45,063 bases of DNA from Angelakisella sp. (GCA_020024555.1 JAHHTQ010000014.1:1-45063); one strand, 5' to 3'. Positions 16,336-24,581 are shown, counted from the first letter of the stretch. Notes: a model not told the origin generated them from the sequence alone. Numbers and translations: made by a program.

Positions 16336-17430
16336 TTATTTTAATGTAAATTTCAGCAACACGGGGTTATGGTCACTGTATCTAAAATTCATATCAATAT
16401 TTTCAGTAATAGCTGTAATATTTTTGGAAACCAAAAATCCATCTACTGTGCAAACAAATGTTACATCTTTTTCGTATGGAATATCTGCGCCCCGACAAGT
16501 TGCAACAGAGTCATAGTTAATCGGTTTAACTATTTCTATTTCACTTGGAAGGTGACTTTCGTTTAGAATATTTATCCATTCAGGATAAATCTGTTCCGAT
16601 TTAAACATTGTTTCTGTTCCGAACATTGCGTGGTTAAAGTCTCCTCCAACTATTACATAATTACCTTTTTTGTACTCATCAAGCATCACTTGATTTATTA
16701 ATATAAGTTGCTTTTCTCGGAATACTCCGCCTTTGTCGTATGCTGATAAGTGGGAGTTTATAAGTACAAGTTCTTTGCCGTTATTTACGGGTATACGTGA
16801 AATGATAAAGCATCTGTCAAGCTCCGAGTGTCTTTCTGGAAAACCTGTGCCAACAGGATAACTGCGACGTATCGCACTTTGTACTTTGTATTTGCTGAGC
16901 GTCAGTAGTCCGGCATCTGTTTTGCCATGTGGTTCGGTTATCGGTAAAACTATGTAAGGTGTGTGCATATTGTGTGCGTATGTATTGCTGTAATCAGGAA
17001 AAGCAGATACAATCATTTCCCTTTGATTTATTTCATAGCTACGTGTTGCTTTTTCGTCAACCTCTTGGAACATATAGAAGTCGGCATTGTATTTTTGGGC
17101 GTTTTCTATCATACAGTTTACGTTTTCAACTACATTTTCTTTGCTTTTTCCACGTGAATGCTTACCTTTAACTTTTGTACCGTCTCTCATAAAACCTACG
17201 TCCATAAAAAATGAGTAATCTGTATCATACGCGCCAAAGCCTATATTATGAATAAGCGCAGTGTACTCTGTTCCTGTATTTAATATATCTGTCTTGTTGT
17301 TTTTTGTCTGTAAAAGAAAATTATCATCTATTCTGTAATAATTAAGCTCTGCATAGCATATATATACACCGACAATTAAAGTCAGTACCAGAAGAACAGA
17401 ACCCACCGCGCAAAGAGTATTTTTTAACAT
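16336..17430 (-). CDS. Membrane-anchored endonuclease/exonuclease/phosphatase (EEP) family protein
   Basis: A 364-residue protein with one N-terminal membrane helix (about 5-27) that places the catalytic domain outside the cell. EEP motifs in order: FQEVD (metal Glu), INSHLSAYD (His and Asp), GGDFNHA (Asp and Asn), and the C-terminal YSDHNPV (Asp-His pair). All catalytic positions are present. EEP members cleave phosphodiester or phosphomonoester bonds in DNA, phospholipids or inositol phosphates; the substrate here cannot be told. It is a single-gene unit convergent with the P-loop gene, and the two stops are separated only by that gene's terminator. Confidence 0.88.
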   Translation of the reverse strand: MLKNTLCAVGSVLLVLTLIVGVYICYAELNYYRIDDNFLLQTKNNKTDILNTGTEYTALIHNIGFGAYDTDYSFFMDVGFMRDGTKVKGKHSRGKSKENVVENVNCMIENAQKYNADFYMFQEVDEKATRSYEINQREMIVSAFPDYSNTYAHNMHTPYIVLPITEPHGKTDAGLLTLSKYKVQSAIRRSYPVGTGFPERHSELDRCFIISRIPVNNGKELVLINSHLSAYDKGGVFREKQLILINQVMLDEYKKGNYVIVGGDFNHAMFGTETMFKSEQIYPEWINILNESHLPSEIEIVKPINYDSVATCRGADIPYEKDVTFVCTVDGFLVSKNITAITENIDMNFRYSDHNPVLLKFTLK

Positions 17431-17613
17431 AACTATCCTACCTCTCGATGTTTAAAACTTGTTAATAATTTTACATAGTTTGTTGTTAATTTTACTAAAA
17501 ATTTTAAAGAATAAATTGATAGATTTATTATAACACACATCTTTTTAAATACAAGTATCAAAAATATAGAAAAACTTAGGTAAATTTTTTGTATATAATA
17601 TATAATAAAAAAA

Positions 17614-17651
17614 TCACAGTACTATGGTTTTTTTTAGCCACAATACTGTGA
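17614..17651 (-). terminator. Terminator of nagB (stem flanked by A- and T-runs)
   Basis: The arms TCACAGTACTATGG / CCACAATACTGTGA pair over 14 positions with two mismatches, with A-runs on one side and T-runs on the other. It is 35 bp past the nagB stop. Confidence 0.8.
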
Positions 17652-17685
17652 TTTTTATTGTATAGTAATCAAGTATATTTAAAAA

Positions 17686-18423
17686 TTAATATTTGTAACC
17701 AACTAAATCCGCAAGAGCTTTATCTATTACAACAACTGCATTTGTGTGTAGTTTTAATATTGTGGACGGATTTTGTGTTGTTACATAAGGATTCATTATT
17801 AAGCCTTCGATAGCATTCTTTTTGCTTTCGCCTGTTGCTACAAGGTAGATTTCTTTTGCTGAACAAATTTCGCCAACACCCATAGTTATAGCTTTGCGTG
17901 GAACCATTGATTCGTCTTCAAAATAACGTGAGTTTGCTTTAATTGTACTTTTTTGTAAGTCTTCAAGATGCGCAAGGCTATGTAGTTTGTCGCCGGCTTC
18001 GTTAAAGCCAATGTGTCCCGATACGCCTATTCCAAGCAGTTGGAAGTCGGGCGCGCCGTTTTCGCTTACTTTTGAACGGAATTCTTCAACTATTTTATCA
18101 ACGTCACCGATACCGCCTGCAACGTATGTATTTGCCTTGTCTATGTTGATGTGGTTGAAAAGGTGATTGTTCATATAATATCTGTAACTCAATTCATTTT
18201 CAGGGTCAAGACCTATGTATTCATCAAGATTTACTGTGTGAACTTTTGAAAAATCAAGGTTCTCTTTTTTGTAAATATCTATAAGGTTTTTATAGATATC
18301 TTCGCAAGTACCACCGGTTGCAAGTCCAAGCTTTGCTGTTGGTTTTTCTTTTACTATGGTTGCTATTCTTTCAGCAACCAGTTTGCATGATTCATTAAAA
18401 TTTTCTGTAACTATAACTTTCAT
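17686..18423 (-). CDS. nagB: Glucosamine-6-phosphate deaminase NagB
   Basis: NagB converts glucosamine 6-phosphate to fructose 6-phosphate and ammonia. Motifs: LGLATGGT (32-39, phosphate loop), VNLDEYIGL (catalytic Asp67), and GIGVSGHIGFNE (130-142, His137). The position equivalent to E. coli Asp141 is Ser here, a site already variable among Gram-positive NagBs. At 245 residues it is full length. GGAGG precedes the ATG. It stands alone, with no nagA or sugar transporter next to it, so amino-sugar entry must be encoded elsewhere. The 214-bp gap upstream holds no hairpin or operator I could recognise. Confidence 0.96.
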   Translation of the reverse strand: MKVIVTENFNESCKLVAERIATIVKEKPTAKLGLATGGTCEDIYKNLIDIYKKENLDFSKVHTVNLDEYIGLDPENELSYRYYMNNHLFNHINIDKANTYVAGGIGDVDKIVEEFRSKVSENGAPDFQLLGIGVSGHIGFNEAGDKLHSLAHLEDLQKSTIKANSRYFEDESMVPRKAITMGVGEICSAKEIYLVATGESKKNAIEGLIMNPYVTTQNPSTILKLHTNAVVVIDKALADLVGYKY

Positions 18424-18637
18424 AACTTATATCCTCCAAATATATTTAAAAAATATCAGCATAAATTCCGATAATTTTTTAATTTAAATATAGATAATGT
18501 AAATCAGAAGTGGTATAATGTGTTTAACTTCAATATAATATATTATCACTGTGTGTTATTATAACATATTGATAAAATAAATCTATATTATTTTGTATAT
18601 ATTTTAATTTTTTAAATATTTTTAGGGAGTTTTACAT

Positions 18638-19297
18638 ATGATAACAGCTTTTGGACTAAGACTTATAGCAATAATTACAATGTTTATTGACCATATGGGA
18701 TACAAAACTTTTGACGACTTATTGGTTTTACGTATAATCGGTAGAATTGCCTTTCCTTTATTTGCTTTTGGAATAGCGGAGGGGATAACGTACACAAATA
18801 ACTATAAAAAATATCTTTCACGGCTGTTTGTTTTGGCGTTAATCAGTGAAATACCGTATGATTTGTTTTTAAGTGACAATTGGTTTTATCTTGAAAGCAG
18901 TAATGCGATATTTACACTGCTCGCAGGCGCTTGTATATGTTGTCTTTTTAAATTTAAACTCAATACATACGAAAAGATACTCTTAATCGTTACCCCTGTT
19001 GCTATATGTTTTATGAATTCCGATTACGGAATAATTGGAATAATATCAATACCGATAATGTATTACTTTATGTCCAAAGGTAGAAAGATTTTAGGCGTAC
19101 TGCTTTCGTGTTTACTATTGGGTATCTGTTACGGATATTTGCAAATGTTCTGTTTATTGGCGGTAATACCTGTTGCTTTATATAGTGGGAAAAAATCGGA
19201 TATAATGAAAACAGACGTATGGAGAATATTGAATTATTCCTTTTATCCGTTCCATATGTTTGTTATTTATATTATGAAATATATTTCTATGCGCTGA
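18638..19297 (+). CDS. TraX-family integral membrane protein
   Basis: A 219-residue hydrophobic protein with about 7 membrane helices. TraX signatures: LRLIAIITMFIDHMG at the N-terminus, IGRIAFPLFAFGIAEGI, LISEIPYDL, and the C-terminal NYSFYPFHM. The family is named after the F-plasmid pilin N-acetylase, but chromosomal Firmicute copies are common and are thought to be membrane acyltransferases of unknown substrate. Nothing conjugative lies nearby. It is monocistronic, with AGGGAG 8 bases before the ATG, divergent from nagB. Confidence 0.88.
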   Translation: MITAFGLRLIAIITMFIDHMGYKTFDDLLVLRIIGRIAFPLFAFGIAEGITYTNNYKKYLSRLFVLALISEIPYDLFLSDNWFYLESSNAIFTLLAGACICCLFKFKLNTYEKILLIVTPVAICFMNSDYGIIGIISIPIMYYFMSKGRKILGVLLSCLLLGICYGYLQMFCLLAVIPVALYSGKKSDIMKTDVWRILNYSFYPFHMFVIYIMKYISMR

Positions 19298-19367
19298 CAT
19301 ATATGTTTTAAATTTACGAATATAATATAATATTTCTACCCAAAATATAAGTAAAATATTATACATC

Positions 19368-19559
19368 GTGTCAAAAAAGTATGGCAATTCTTCATAATGA
19401 CGAAGTCTATAAAAGTTTTACTCAATTTTTTTCAAAAAATTGCGGTTTAAGGGCAGAGCCTAAGACGTTTTCCACAGAAAACGGAACGCTTTTGCCGTGC
19501 AAGTGTATTTTTGAGGGTGAATTTGTGCATACTTTTCTGTCAATAGTATTTTTTGACAC
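19368..19559. repeat. 192-bp intergenic repeat with 11-bp terminal inverted repeats (copy 1)
   Basis: GTGTCAAAAAA (19368-19378) and TTTTTTGACAC (19549-19559) form perfect 11-bp ends of a non-coding block between traX-like and antiporter genes. The right end, read inward on the minus strand, matches the window end (44988 onward): 34 of 38 aligned columns over the first 38. The size and ends look like a MITE-like or other dispersed element. A 68-codon open frame inside it is not a credible gene. Outside the element, the rest of the gap 19298-19801 shows no structure I can name. Confidence 0.6.
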
Positions 19560-19801
19560 TCTGAAAATTATATTTAATTGTGTTTGAAAATATAAATTTT
19601 TGGTCTGTCTTTTTATATTGTATTTTCCGAATAATTCATATTTTGTGTATTTTATATAATTAATAGATATATTAGCTCTTGTTTTATTTCTATGTTATCT
19701 TTTTATTAACAATAAATTTACAAATTAGAAATAATTAGTTGCATATTTCTGATATAATTATTGAATGATTTATATAATTTACAAAAAGGAGTTTTTGAAT
19801 T

Positions 19802-20818
19802 GTGGATTTATTAATTATTATAATTTTATTCACATTGGGATTAGTGCTTATAGTAAAAGGCGGAGATTTCTTTGTTGATGCGGCTTCTTGGATAGCGGAA
19901 GTATCCGGAATGCCAAAATTCTTGATAGGCGCAACTGTTGTTAGCCTTGCAACAACCCTTCCCGAAATGATAGTGTCCGTTATGGCATCTCTTGAAGGAA
20001 AGGTGCTGATTGCAAATCCTGAAACCGTTAGTCAAGGTTTGGAAATGGTAGGTATGGGCATAGGAAACGCTGTTGGCTCGGTTACTGCAAATACAGCGCT
20101 CATTATGGGTATTGCCCTTGTTGCATTGCCTTTTGCTTTTAACAGAAAACAGTATGTGGGAAAAATTATATTGCTTATAGTAGCGGCTGCACTGTTGCCG
20201 TTACTTTCATTGACAGGTGAGTTTAAAATTTGGGGTGCTATAATTCTTCTTTCGGTATTCGGTGTTTTTGTATACGAAAATATCCGTTCGGCAAAGACAC
20301 AAAAAGCGCCGGTAGAAAAAACTGTTATAACCAAAAAGATTATCATCACAAATATTTTAAAATTTGTGGTTGGCGCTGTCGGAATAATAATAGGCGCAAG
20401 ACTGATGGTTGACAACGGCAGTGAAATAGCGCGTTTCCTACAAATTCCGGAGAGCATAATAGGGCTTACAATAATTGCAATAGGTACATCTTTGCCTGAA
20501 CTTGTAACTATGATAATAGCTGTTAAAAAGAAACAGGTCGCTCTAAGCGTAGGTAATATAATAGGCGCGAATATTATTGACCTTGCAAGTATTTTGCCTA
20601 TATGCGCTATTGTGTCAGGCGGTACGATACCGGTTGTAAAACAAAGTTATATGTTTGATATGCCTATATGTTTACTTATAATAGCAATCGCGCTTGTTCC
20701 GGCGCTTATAAAAGGACAGTTTAGACGTTGGCAAGGTATTCTAACAATCATTATATATGTGGCTTATATATCATTTGTTTCGTTTTACCCTGTACCAACA
20801 CTTTTTGTTTTTGCTTAA
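19802..20818 (+). CDS. CaCA-family calcium/sodium antiporter (YrbG type)
   Basis: A 338-residue transporter of the Ca2+/cation antiporter superfamily with the two inverted alpha repeats. Repeat 1 has ATTLPE (50-55) and GNAVGSVTAN (88-97). Repeat 2 has GTSLPE (228-233) and GNIIGANIID (251-260). The acidic residues that bind the cation, Glu55 and Glu233, are present. About 10 membrane helices are predicted by eye, with a basic cytoplasmic loop near 160-185 (KTQKAPVEK) separating the halves. The start is GTG at 19802, after AAGGAG. It probably exports Ca2+ using a Na+ or H+ gradient. Single gene. Confidence 0.9.
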   Translation: MDLLIIIILFTLGLVLIVKGGDFFVDAASWIAEVSGMPKFLIGATVVSLATTLPEMIVSVMASLEGKVLIANPETVSQGLEMVGMGIGNAVGSVTANTALIMGIALVALPFAFNRKQYVGKIILLIVAAALLPLLSLTGEFKIWGAIILLSVFGVFVYENIRSAKTQKAPVEKTVITKKIIITNILKFVVGAVGIIIGARLMVDNGSEIARFLQIPESIIGLTIIAIGTSLPELVTMIIAVKKKQVALSVGNIIGANIIDLASILPICAIVSGGTIPVVKQSYMFDMPICLLIIAIALVPALIKGQFRRWQGILTIIIYVAYISFVSFYPVPTLFVFA

Positions 20819-20835
20819 ATAATATTTATTTATAC

Positions 20836-20864
20836 TTGCAAAATTTTTATAATTTATGTATAAT
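20836..20864 (+). promoter_or_regulatory. Promoter of yajC
   Basis: TTGCAA (20836-20841), a 17-bp spacer, and TATAAT (20859-20864), about 75 bp before the yajC ATG. Confidence 0.75.
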
Positions 20865-20865
20865 T

Positions 20866-20900
20866 AGTCTTGTATGCTTGTCTTTCAAATATACAAGACT
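20866..20900 (+). other. Stem-loop at the yajC transcription start
   Basis: A perfect 10-bp dyad, AGTCTTGTAT / ATACAAGACT, with a 15-nt loop, then TTTATTATTA. It begins 1 bp after the -10 box. It can serve as terminator for read-through from the antiporter gene, as an operator, or as a 5' hairpin protecting the yajC mRNA. Confidence 0.55.
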
Positions 20901-20938
20901 TTATTATTAGCCAATTTGGCAGAAATGAGGAATAAAAA

Positions 20939-21265
20939 ATGATATACAATCTATTATCTACAACACCTGCGCCGGCAGCAGCTCCAACACCCGGACCAAG
21001 TATTTTAATGTCACTTGTAAGTTTGGGACTGGTTTTTGTTGTATTCTATTTATTTTTAATTCGTCCGCAGAACAAAAGAGATAAAGAACAACAAAAAATG
21101 CGTCAAAGCATAGAAGTTGGTAATGATGTTGTTACAATCGGCGGAATAATCGGTACAGTTGTAAGTATCAAAGACGATACTATTGTAATAGAAACAAGCG
21201 GTGACCGTAACAAAATCAGAATACAACGTTGGGCTATTCAACAAAATACAACACCAAAAGAATAA
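20939..21265 (+). CDS. yajC: Preprotein translocase accessory subunit YajC
   Basis: A 108-residue single-span membrane protein that associates with SecDF-YidC around the Sec translocon. A Pro/Ala-rich N-terminus (9-20) precedes the membrane helix (about 22-41), then the family landmark RPQ (42-44), a charged helix, and a small beta domain with GNDVVTIGGIIGTVVSI. The length is typical. In many Clostridia yajC lies just upstream of the SCIFF genes, as here. GAGG lies 8 bases before the ATG. Confidence 0.93.
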   Translation: MIYNLLSTTPAPAAAPTPGPSILMSLVSLGLVFVVFYLFLIRPQNKRDKEQQKMRQSIEVGNDVVTIGGIIGTVVSIKDDTIVIETSGDRNKIRIQRWAIQQNTTPKE

Positions 21266-21373
21266 TATATTTTTATGGTGAACAAGGTTTCGGCATATTT
21301 TACACGAACTGTAAGTATAATTTATTATAGTTTTGTTTTATATTAAATTATATTAGACTGTTGGAGGTAAAAT

Positions 21374-21808
21374 ATGGCACCTGTTAAGAGAAATATTAAA
21401 ACAAATAACACAAACAATACAAAAAAAATAAAAGCTGTTTTGCTATCTTCAGCGGTAGGTATGGCAATAACTTCCGTTTTGCTTTTTGTTTTGGCTTTTA
21501 TAATGACAAAAATTGATTTTCCGCAAAAAACTGTATTTCCGCTTGCTCTTATATGTAGCATAGTAGGATTGTTTTTGGCAGGATTTATTTGTTGTAAATT
21601 TTTAAAAAGCGGCGGACTGCTGTACGGTTTACTGTGTGGTGTTATTATCTACGCCTTTTCTTTTATATGTGAATTGGCGATATTTAACAGAGAAATAACC
21701 GTTGTTGCGCTATATAAACTGATTATCTATATAGTTTCATCTATGATAGGCGGTGTGGTTGCTGTTAATTTTAATCAAAATCCGCTAAAAACAAAAAAAT
21801 ATAGATAA
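21374..21808 (+). CDS. Small four-helix membrane protein, TIGR04086-like
   Basis: 144 residues with a Lys/Asn/Thr-rich cytoplasmic N-terminus (1-22) and four hydrophobic helices at about 23-45, 53-73, 78-99 and 108-127, ending in a basic tail. Size, topology and its position between yajC and scfA match a small Firmicute membrane family (TIGR04086) of unknown function that I recall being encoded beside SCIFF. Its role could be in SCIFF handling or export, but that rests on position only. GGAGG is 6 bases before the ATG. Confidence 0.75.
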   Translation: MAPVKRNIKTNNTNNTKKIKAVLLSSAVGMAITSVLLFVLAFIMTKIDFPQKTVFPLALICSIVGLFLAGFICCKFLKSGGLLYGLLCGVIIYAFSFICELAIFNREITVVALYKLIIYIVSSMIGGVVAVNFNQNPLKTKKYR

Positions 21809-21891
21809 GTTTATACTTTGTTATTGTTTTTTTTGATATAATATGATACAATAACTGTAAATCACATAAATATTTGGGAGGAAATAAAACG

Positions 21892-22035
21892 ATGAAACAC
21901 GTTATGACAATTAATAATGCTAATTTAAAAGAGAGCGCTTGTAAAGGTGGTTGCGGCGAATGTCAAGCATCTTGCCAATCTGCTTGTAAAACATCTTGCA
22001 CAGTAGCAAATCAAAAATGTGAAAACGTTAAATAA
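21892..22035 (+). CDS. scfA: SCIFF peptide precursor (ranthipeptide) ScfA
   Basis: A 47-residue ribosomal peptide modified by ScfB. The N-terminal half (MKHVMTINNANLKESA) is leader-like. The core holds Cys at 17, 21, 24, 28, 32, 36 and 43, with the family sequence CQSACKTSCTVANQKCE. Cys32 and Thr37 sit at the positions reported to form the thioether in the C. thermocellum homologue. I count seven Cys, one more than the six that give the family its name. GGGAGG lies 10 bases before the ATG. A terminator at 22058-22089 separates it from scfB, which suggests far more peptide than enzyme is made. The biological role of mature SCIFF is still not established to my knowledge. Confidence 0.95.
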   Translation: MKHVMTINNANLKESACKGGCGECQASCQSACKTSCTVANQKCENVK

Positions 22036-22057
22036 TAAATAAACGTTTGATGATTAC

Positions 22058-22089
22058 AAGGGACAGTTTTTTCTGTCCCTTAATTTTTT
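22058..22089 (+). terminator. Terminator between scfA and scfB
   Basis: The 9-bp stem AAGGGACAG / CTGTCCCTT with a T6 loop is followed by AATTTTTT. It is 22 bp past the scfA stop and 32 bp before the scfB start. With no clear separate scfB promoter, partial read-through is the likely way scfB is expressed. Confidence 0.88.
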
Positions 22090-22120
22090 GAGAATATTAA
22101 ATTTAAAATAGGAGTAAACC

Positions 22121-23536
22121 ATGATACACGGATATAAATTAAACGGATACAATATAATTCTTGATGTAAACAGTGGCGCGGTTCATGTTGTTGATGATAT
22201 GTTCTATGACCTTGTTATGTCACTGAAAGAACCTATACAAAAAGAAATACCGCAAGATGTGCTTGATAATCTTGCAACAAAATATGACAGAGACGAGTGT
22301 ATTGAGGCTTATGGCGAAGTATATGAGCTTTTTGAAAAAGGTACGTTGTTCTCAACTGATGATTATGAGAAATTCTCTGACAAAATGGGAGTTTCACCTG
22401 TAAAAGCTATGTGTTTACATATCAGCCATGACTGCAATTTGCGTTGCGAATATTGCTTTGCGGGACAAGGTGACTACGGCAACGGCAGAAAAAATATGCC
22501 ACTTGAAGTGGGTATGCTTGCCATTGACTATCTAATAGAAAAATCAGAAAACAGAAGAAATCTTGAAGTTGACTTCTTTGGTGGTGAACCACTTTTAAAC
22601 TTTGATGTCGTAAAAGAAATAGTAAAATATGCGCGTAGCAAAGAAAAAGAATATAACAAAGTATTCAGATTTACAATTACAACAAACGGCGTGCTTTTGA
22701 CAGATGATAAGATTGATTTTATCAATAAAGAAATGCACAATGCTGTTCTTTCAATAGACGGCAGAAAATCTGTTCATGACAGAGTACGTCACAAAGTGGA
22801 TAATTCAGGTAGTTATGACCAAATTATCAAGAACTTCCAAAAACTTGTAAGTCAACGTGGCGACGGTATGTATTATGCGCGTGGCACATTTACAAAATAC
22901 AACTTGGACTTTACAAATGATATTTTGCATTTAAGTGAAGAATGTGGTTTTGATCAAATTTCGGTAGAGCCTGTTGTTGCTGACCCCGAGCTTCCTTACG
23001 CGCTTACAAATGAAGATTTACCGGCAATTTTTGAAGAATATGAAAAACTTGCAAAAACAATAATAGAAAAGAGAAAAGCGCATAAAGGCTTTAACTTTTT
23101 CCACTTTATGATGGATATGGATCAAGGTCCATGCGCAATAAAGAGACTTCGCGGTTGTGGCGCCGGTAATGAATATGTGGCTATTACACCTGATGGTGAC
23201 GTATATCCATGTCATCAATTTGTCAACGAAAAAGAGTGGAAAATGGGTGATATTTTCGCAAAGAGTATTGATATGGATATGAAGAAAAAATTTGCCGCAA
23301 GTAACGTTTATGGTAAGGAAGATTGCAAAAACTGTTGGGCAAAATTCTATTGTAGCGGCGGTTGTAATGCAAACGGGCTAAAATACAGCGGTGACATACT
23401 GAAACCATACAAGCTGTCTTGTGAACTTGAAAAGAAACGTGTGGAATGCGCGATAATGATAAAAGCTGCGTTAATGGAAAGTACAGAAGAATTTAATACA
23501 ACTCATTCTTGTGACTCATGTGACGGCTGTAATTAA
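22121..23536 (+). CDS. scfB: SCIFF maturase, radical SAM/SPASM thioether-forming enzyme ScfB
   Basis: A 471-residue enzyme that installs the Cys-Thr thioether in ScfA. The N-terminal 85 residues form the peptide-recognition region (RRE-like). The radical SAM cluster motif CNLRCEYC places the 4Fe-4S ligands at Cys105, Cys109 and Cys112. FFGGEPLLNF and TITTNGVLL follow. The SPASM/auxiliary-cluster region carries CAIKRLRGCG, DVYPCHQF, and CKNCWAKFYCSGGC. An unusual Cys-rich tail HSCDSCDGCN ends the protein. Everything needed for activity is present. TAGGAG precedes the ATG. Confidence 0.97.
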   Translation: MIHGYKLNGYNIILDVNSGAVHVVDDMFYDLVMSLKEPIQKEIPQDVLDNLATKYDRDECIEAYGEVYELFEKGTLFSTDDYEKFSDKMGVSPVKAMCLHISHDCNLRCEYCFAGQGDYGNGRKNMPLEVGMLAIDYLIEKSENRRNLEVDFFGGEPLLNFDVVKEIVKYARSKEKEYNKVFRFTITTNGVLLTDDKIDFINKEMHNAVLSIDGRKSVHDRVRHKVDNSGSYDQIIKNFQKLVSQRGDGMYYARGTFTKYNLDFTNDILHLSEECGFDQISVEPVVADPELPYALTNEDLPAIFEEYEKLAKTIIEKRKAHKGFNFFHFMMDMDQGPCAIKRLRGCGAGNEYVAITPDGDVYPCHQFVNEKEWKMGDIFAKSIDMDMKKKFAASNVYGKEDCKNCWAKFYCSGGCNANGLKYSGDILKPYKLSCELEKKRVECAIMIKAALMESTEEFNTTHSCDSCDGCN

Positions 23537-23563
23537 AAATTTGTCTGTTCAGTTCCAAAAATA

Positions 23564-23603
23564 AAGAATTATGATAGATATATAAGTGTCTATCATAATT
23601 CTT
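23564..23603. terminator. Long perfect stem after scfB
   Basis: A perfect 15-bp dyad (AAGAATTATGATAGA / TCTATCATAATTCTT) with a 10-nt loop, followed by ATTTTAAT on the plus strand. It is about 30 bp after the scfB stop and just before proC. The U-run is weak, so proC may be partly co-transcribed. Confidence 0.6.
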
Positions 23604-23632
23604 ATTTTAATAAAAGAAAGGAAAAGTTTATT

Positions 23633-24454
23633 ATGAGTGGTGACAAACTTGGTATAATAGGTCTTGGCAATATGGCAACAGCCATACTTTCGGCAGTCAT
23701 AAAGAACGGTAGTTTTGATAAGAATAACATATTGTTTTACGATACGGATATAAAAAAGGAAATGGTAGCAAGACAACTTGGAATAGTATCTGCAAAAAGC
23801 AATAAGGATTTAGCTGAAAAAAGCAAATATATATTGCTTGCAATAAAGCCGACAGTTATTTGGAAGGTATTGGAAGAAATAAAAGAGAGTTTAACACCGG
23901 ATACAGTTATAATTTCTATTGTTGCCGGCATTTCTACAAAAGATATTAAAACCTATATGGGAAAAGAGCATAAAATTGTACGCGCTATGCCAAATACGCC
24001 AATTCTGTTGGGAAAAGGAGTAACTGCCCTTTGCAAAAACAGTGCTGTTACTGATAAAGAATATGATTTTGTATGCAGTTTGTTTAATTGTGGCGGAATA
24101 ACAGAAACAATATCAGAAAATAAGATGAATGAAATAATAGCCGTTCATAGCAGTACTCCCGCATATATAACATTGATAGCAAAGTATTTCTGCGAATACG
24201 CCTCAGAACAGGGAATACCTTACGAAACGGCAAATAAGCTATTTGCAGAGACACTGATAGGTACAGCCAAACTTATGACAGATACTGAGTATTCTCACGA
24301 AGAACTGATAGATATGGTTACTACGCCAAACGGAACAACCGAAAAGGGAATAGATGCGCTGAAATCTTGGGCTATTCAGGGAGCTATTTTTGAGTGTTGC
24401 GACGCAACAATACGCAGAGCTTATGAAATAGCGGAAGAACAATCTATACAATAA
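23633..24454 (+). CDS. proC: Pyrroline-5-carboxylate reductase ProC
   Basis: The last step of proline synthesis: NAD(P)H reduction of pyrroline-5-carboxylate. Rossmann motif IIGLGNMATAI (8-18), RAMPNTPILLGKGVTAL (about 117-133), and the C-terminal dimerisation signature MVTTPNGTTEKGIDAL are all present. 273 residues is a standard length. It follows scfB by about 100 bp, separated by a strong stem-loop, and ends in its own terminator. Confidence 0.96.
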   Translation: MSGDKLGIIGLGNMATAILSAVIKNGSFDKNNILFYDTDIKKEMVARQLGIVSAKSNKDLAEKSKYILLAIKPTVIWKVLEEIKESLTPDTVIISIVAGISTKDIKTYMGKEHKIVRAMPNTPILLGKGVTALCKNSAVTDKEYDFVCSLFNCGGITETISENKMNEIIAVHSSTPAYITLIAKYFCEYASEQGIPYETANKLFAETLIGTAKLMTDTEYSHEELIDMVTTPNGTTEKGIDALKSWAIQGAIFECCDATIRRAYEIAEEQSIQ

Positions 24455-24466
24455 TTAAATTTTAAG

Positions 24467-24513
24467 AAGCTTTCTATGGTGAATAAATACATTTGCCATA
24501 GAGAGCTTTTTAT
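24467..24513 (+). terminator. Terminator of proC
   Basis: The 13-bp stem AAGCTTTCTATGG / CCATAGAGAGCTT (one G-U pair) is followed by a short T-run (TTTATATTT). Confidence 0.85.
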
Positions 24514-24530
24514 ATTTATACAATTATAAA

Positions 24531-24565
24531 AAAACTGACTTCGTTTAGAAATACGAAATCAGTTT
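24531..24565 (-). terminator. Bidirectional terminator after the CPA2 antiporter gene
   Basis: AAAACTGACTTCGT / ACGAAATCAGTTTT, one mismatch, with an A-run on one side and a T-run on the other. It lies between the convergent proC and antiporter genes. It shares the CTGACTnCG..CGAAnTCAG core with the terminator at 5609-5635. Confidence 0.8.
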
Positions 24566-24581
24566 TTTGTTTTGGAATATT

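Noticed and set aside
18638..19297. Part of a conjugative element, because of the TraX name
   Set aside because: No relaxase, coupling protein, pilus or integrase gene is nearby; TraX-like proteins are common on Firmicute chromosomes.
19381..19587. A 68-codon open frame on the plus strand
   Set aside because: It lies inside the intergenic repeat, has no ribosome site and no recognisable protein character.
20032..20457. A 141-codon minus-strand open frame opposite the CaCA antiporter
   Set aside because: A shadow of the antiporter's alpha-repeat coding region with no ribosome site.
23549..23776. A 75-codon minus-strand open frame over the scfB-proC junction
   Set aside because: It runs through a terminator-like stem and the proC start, and its sequence is not protein-like.
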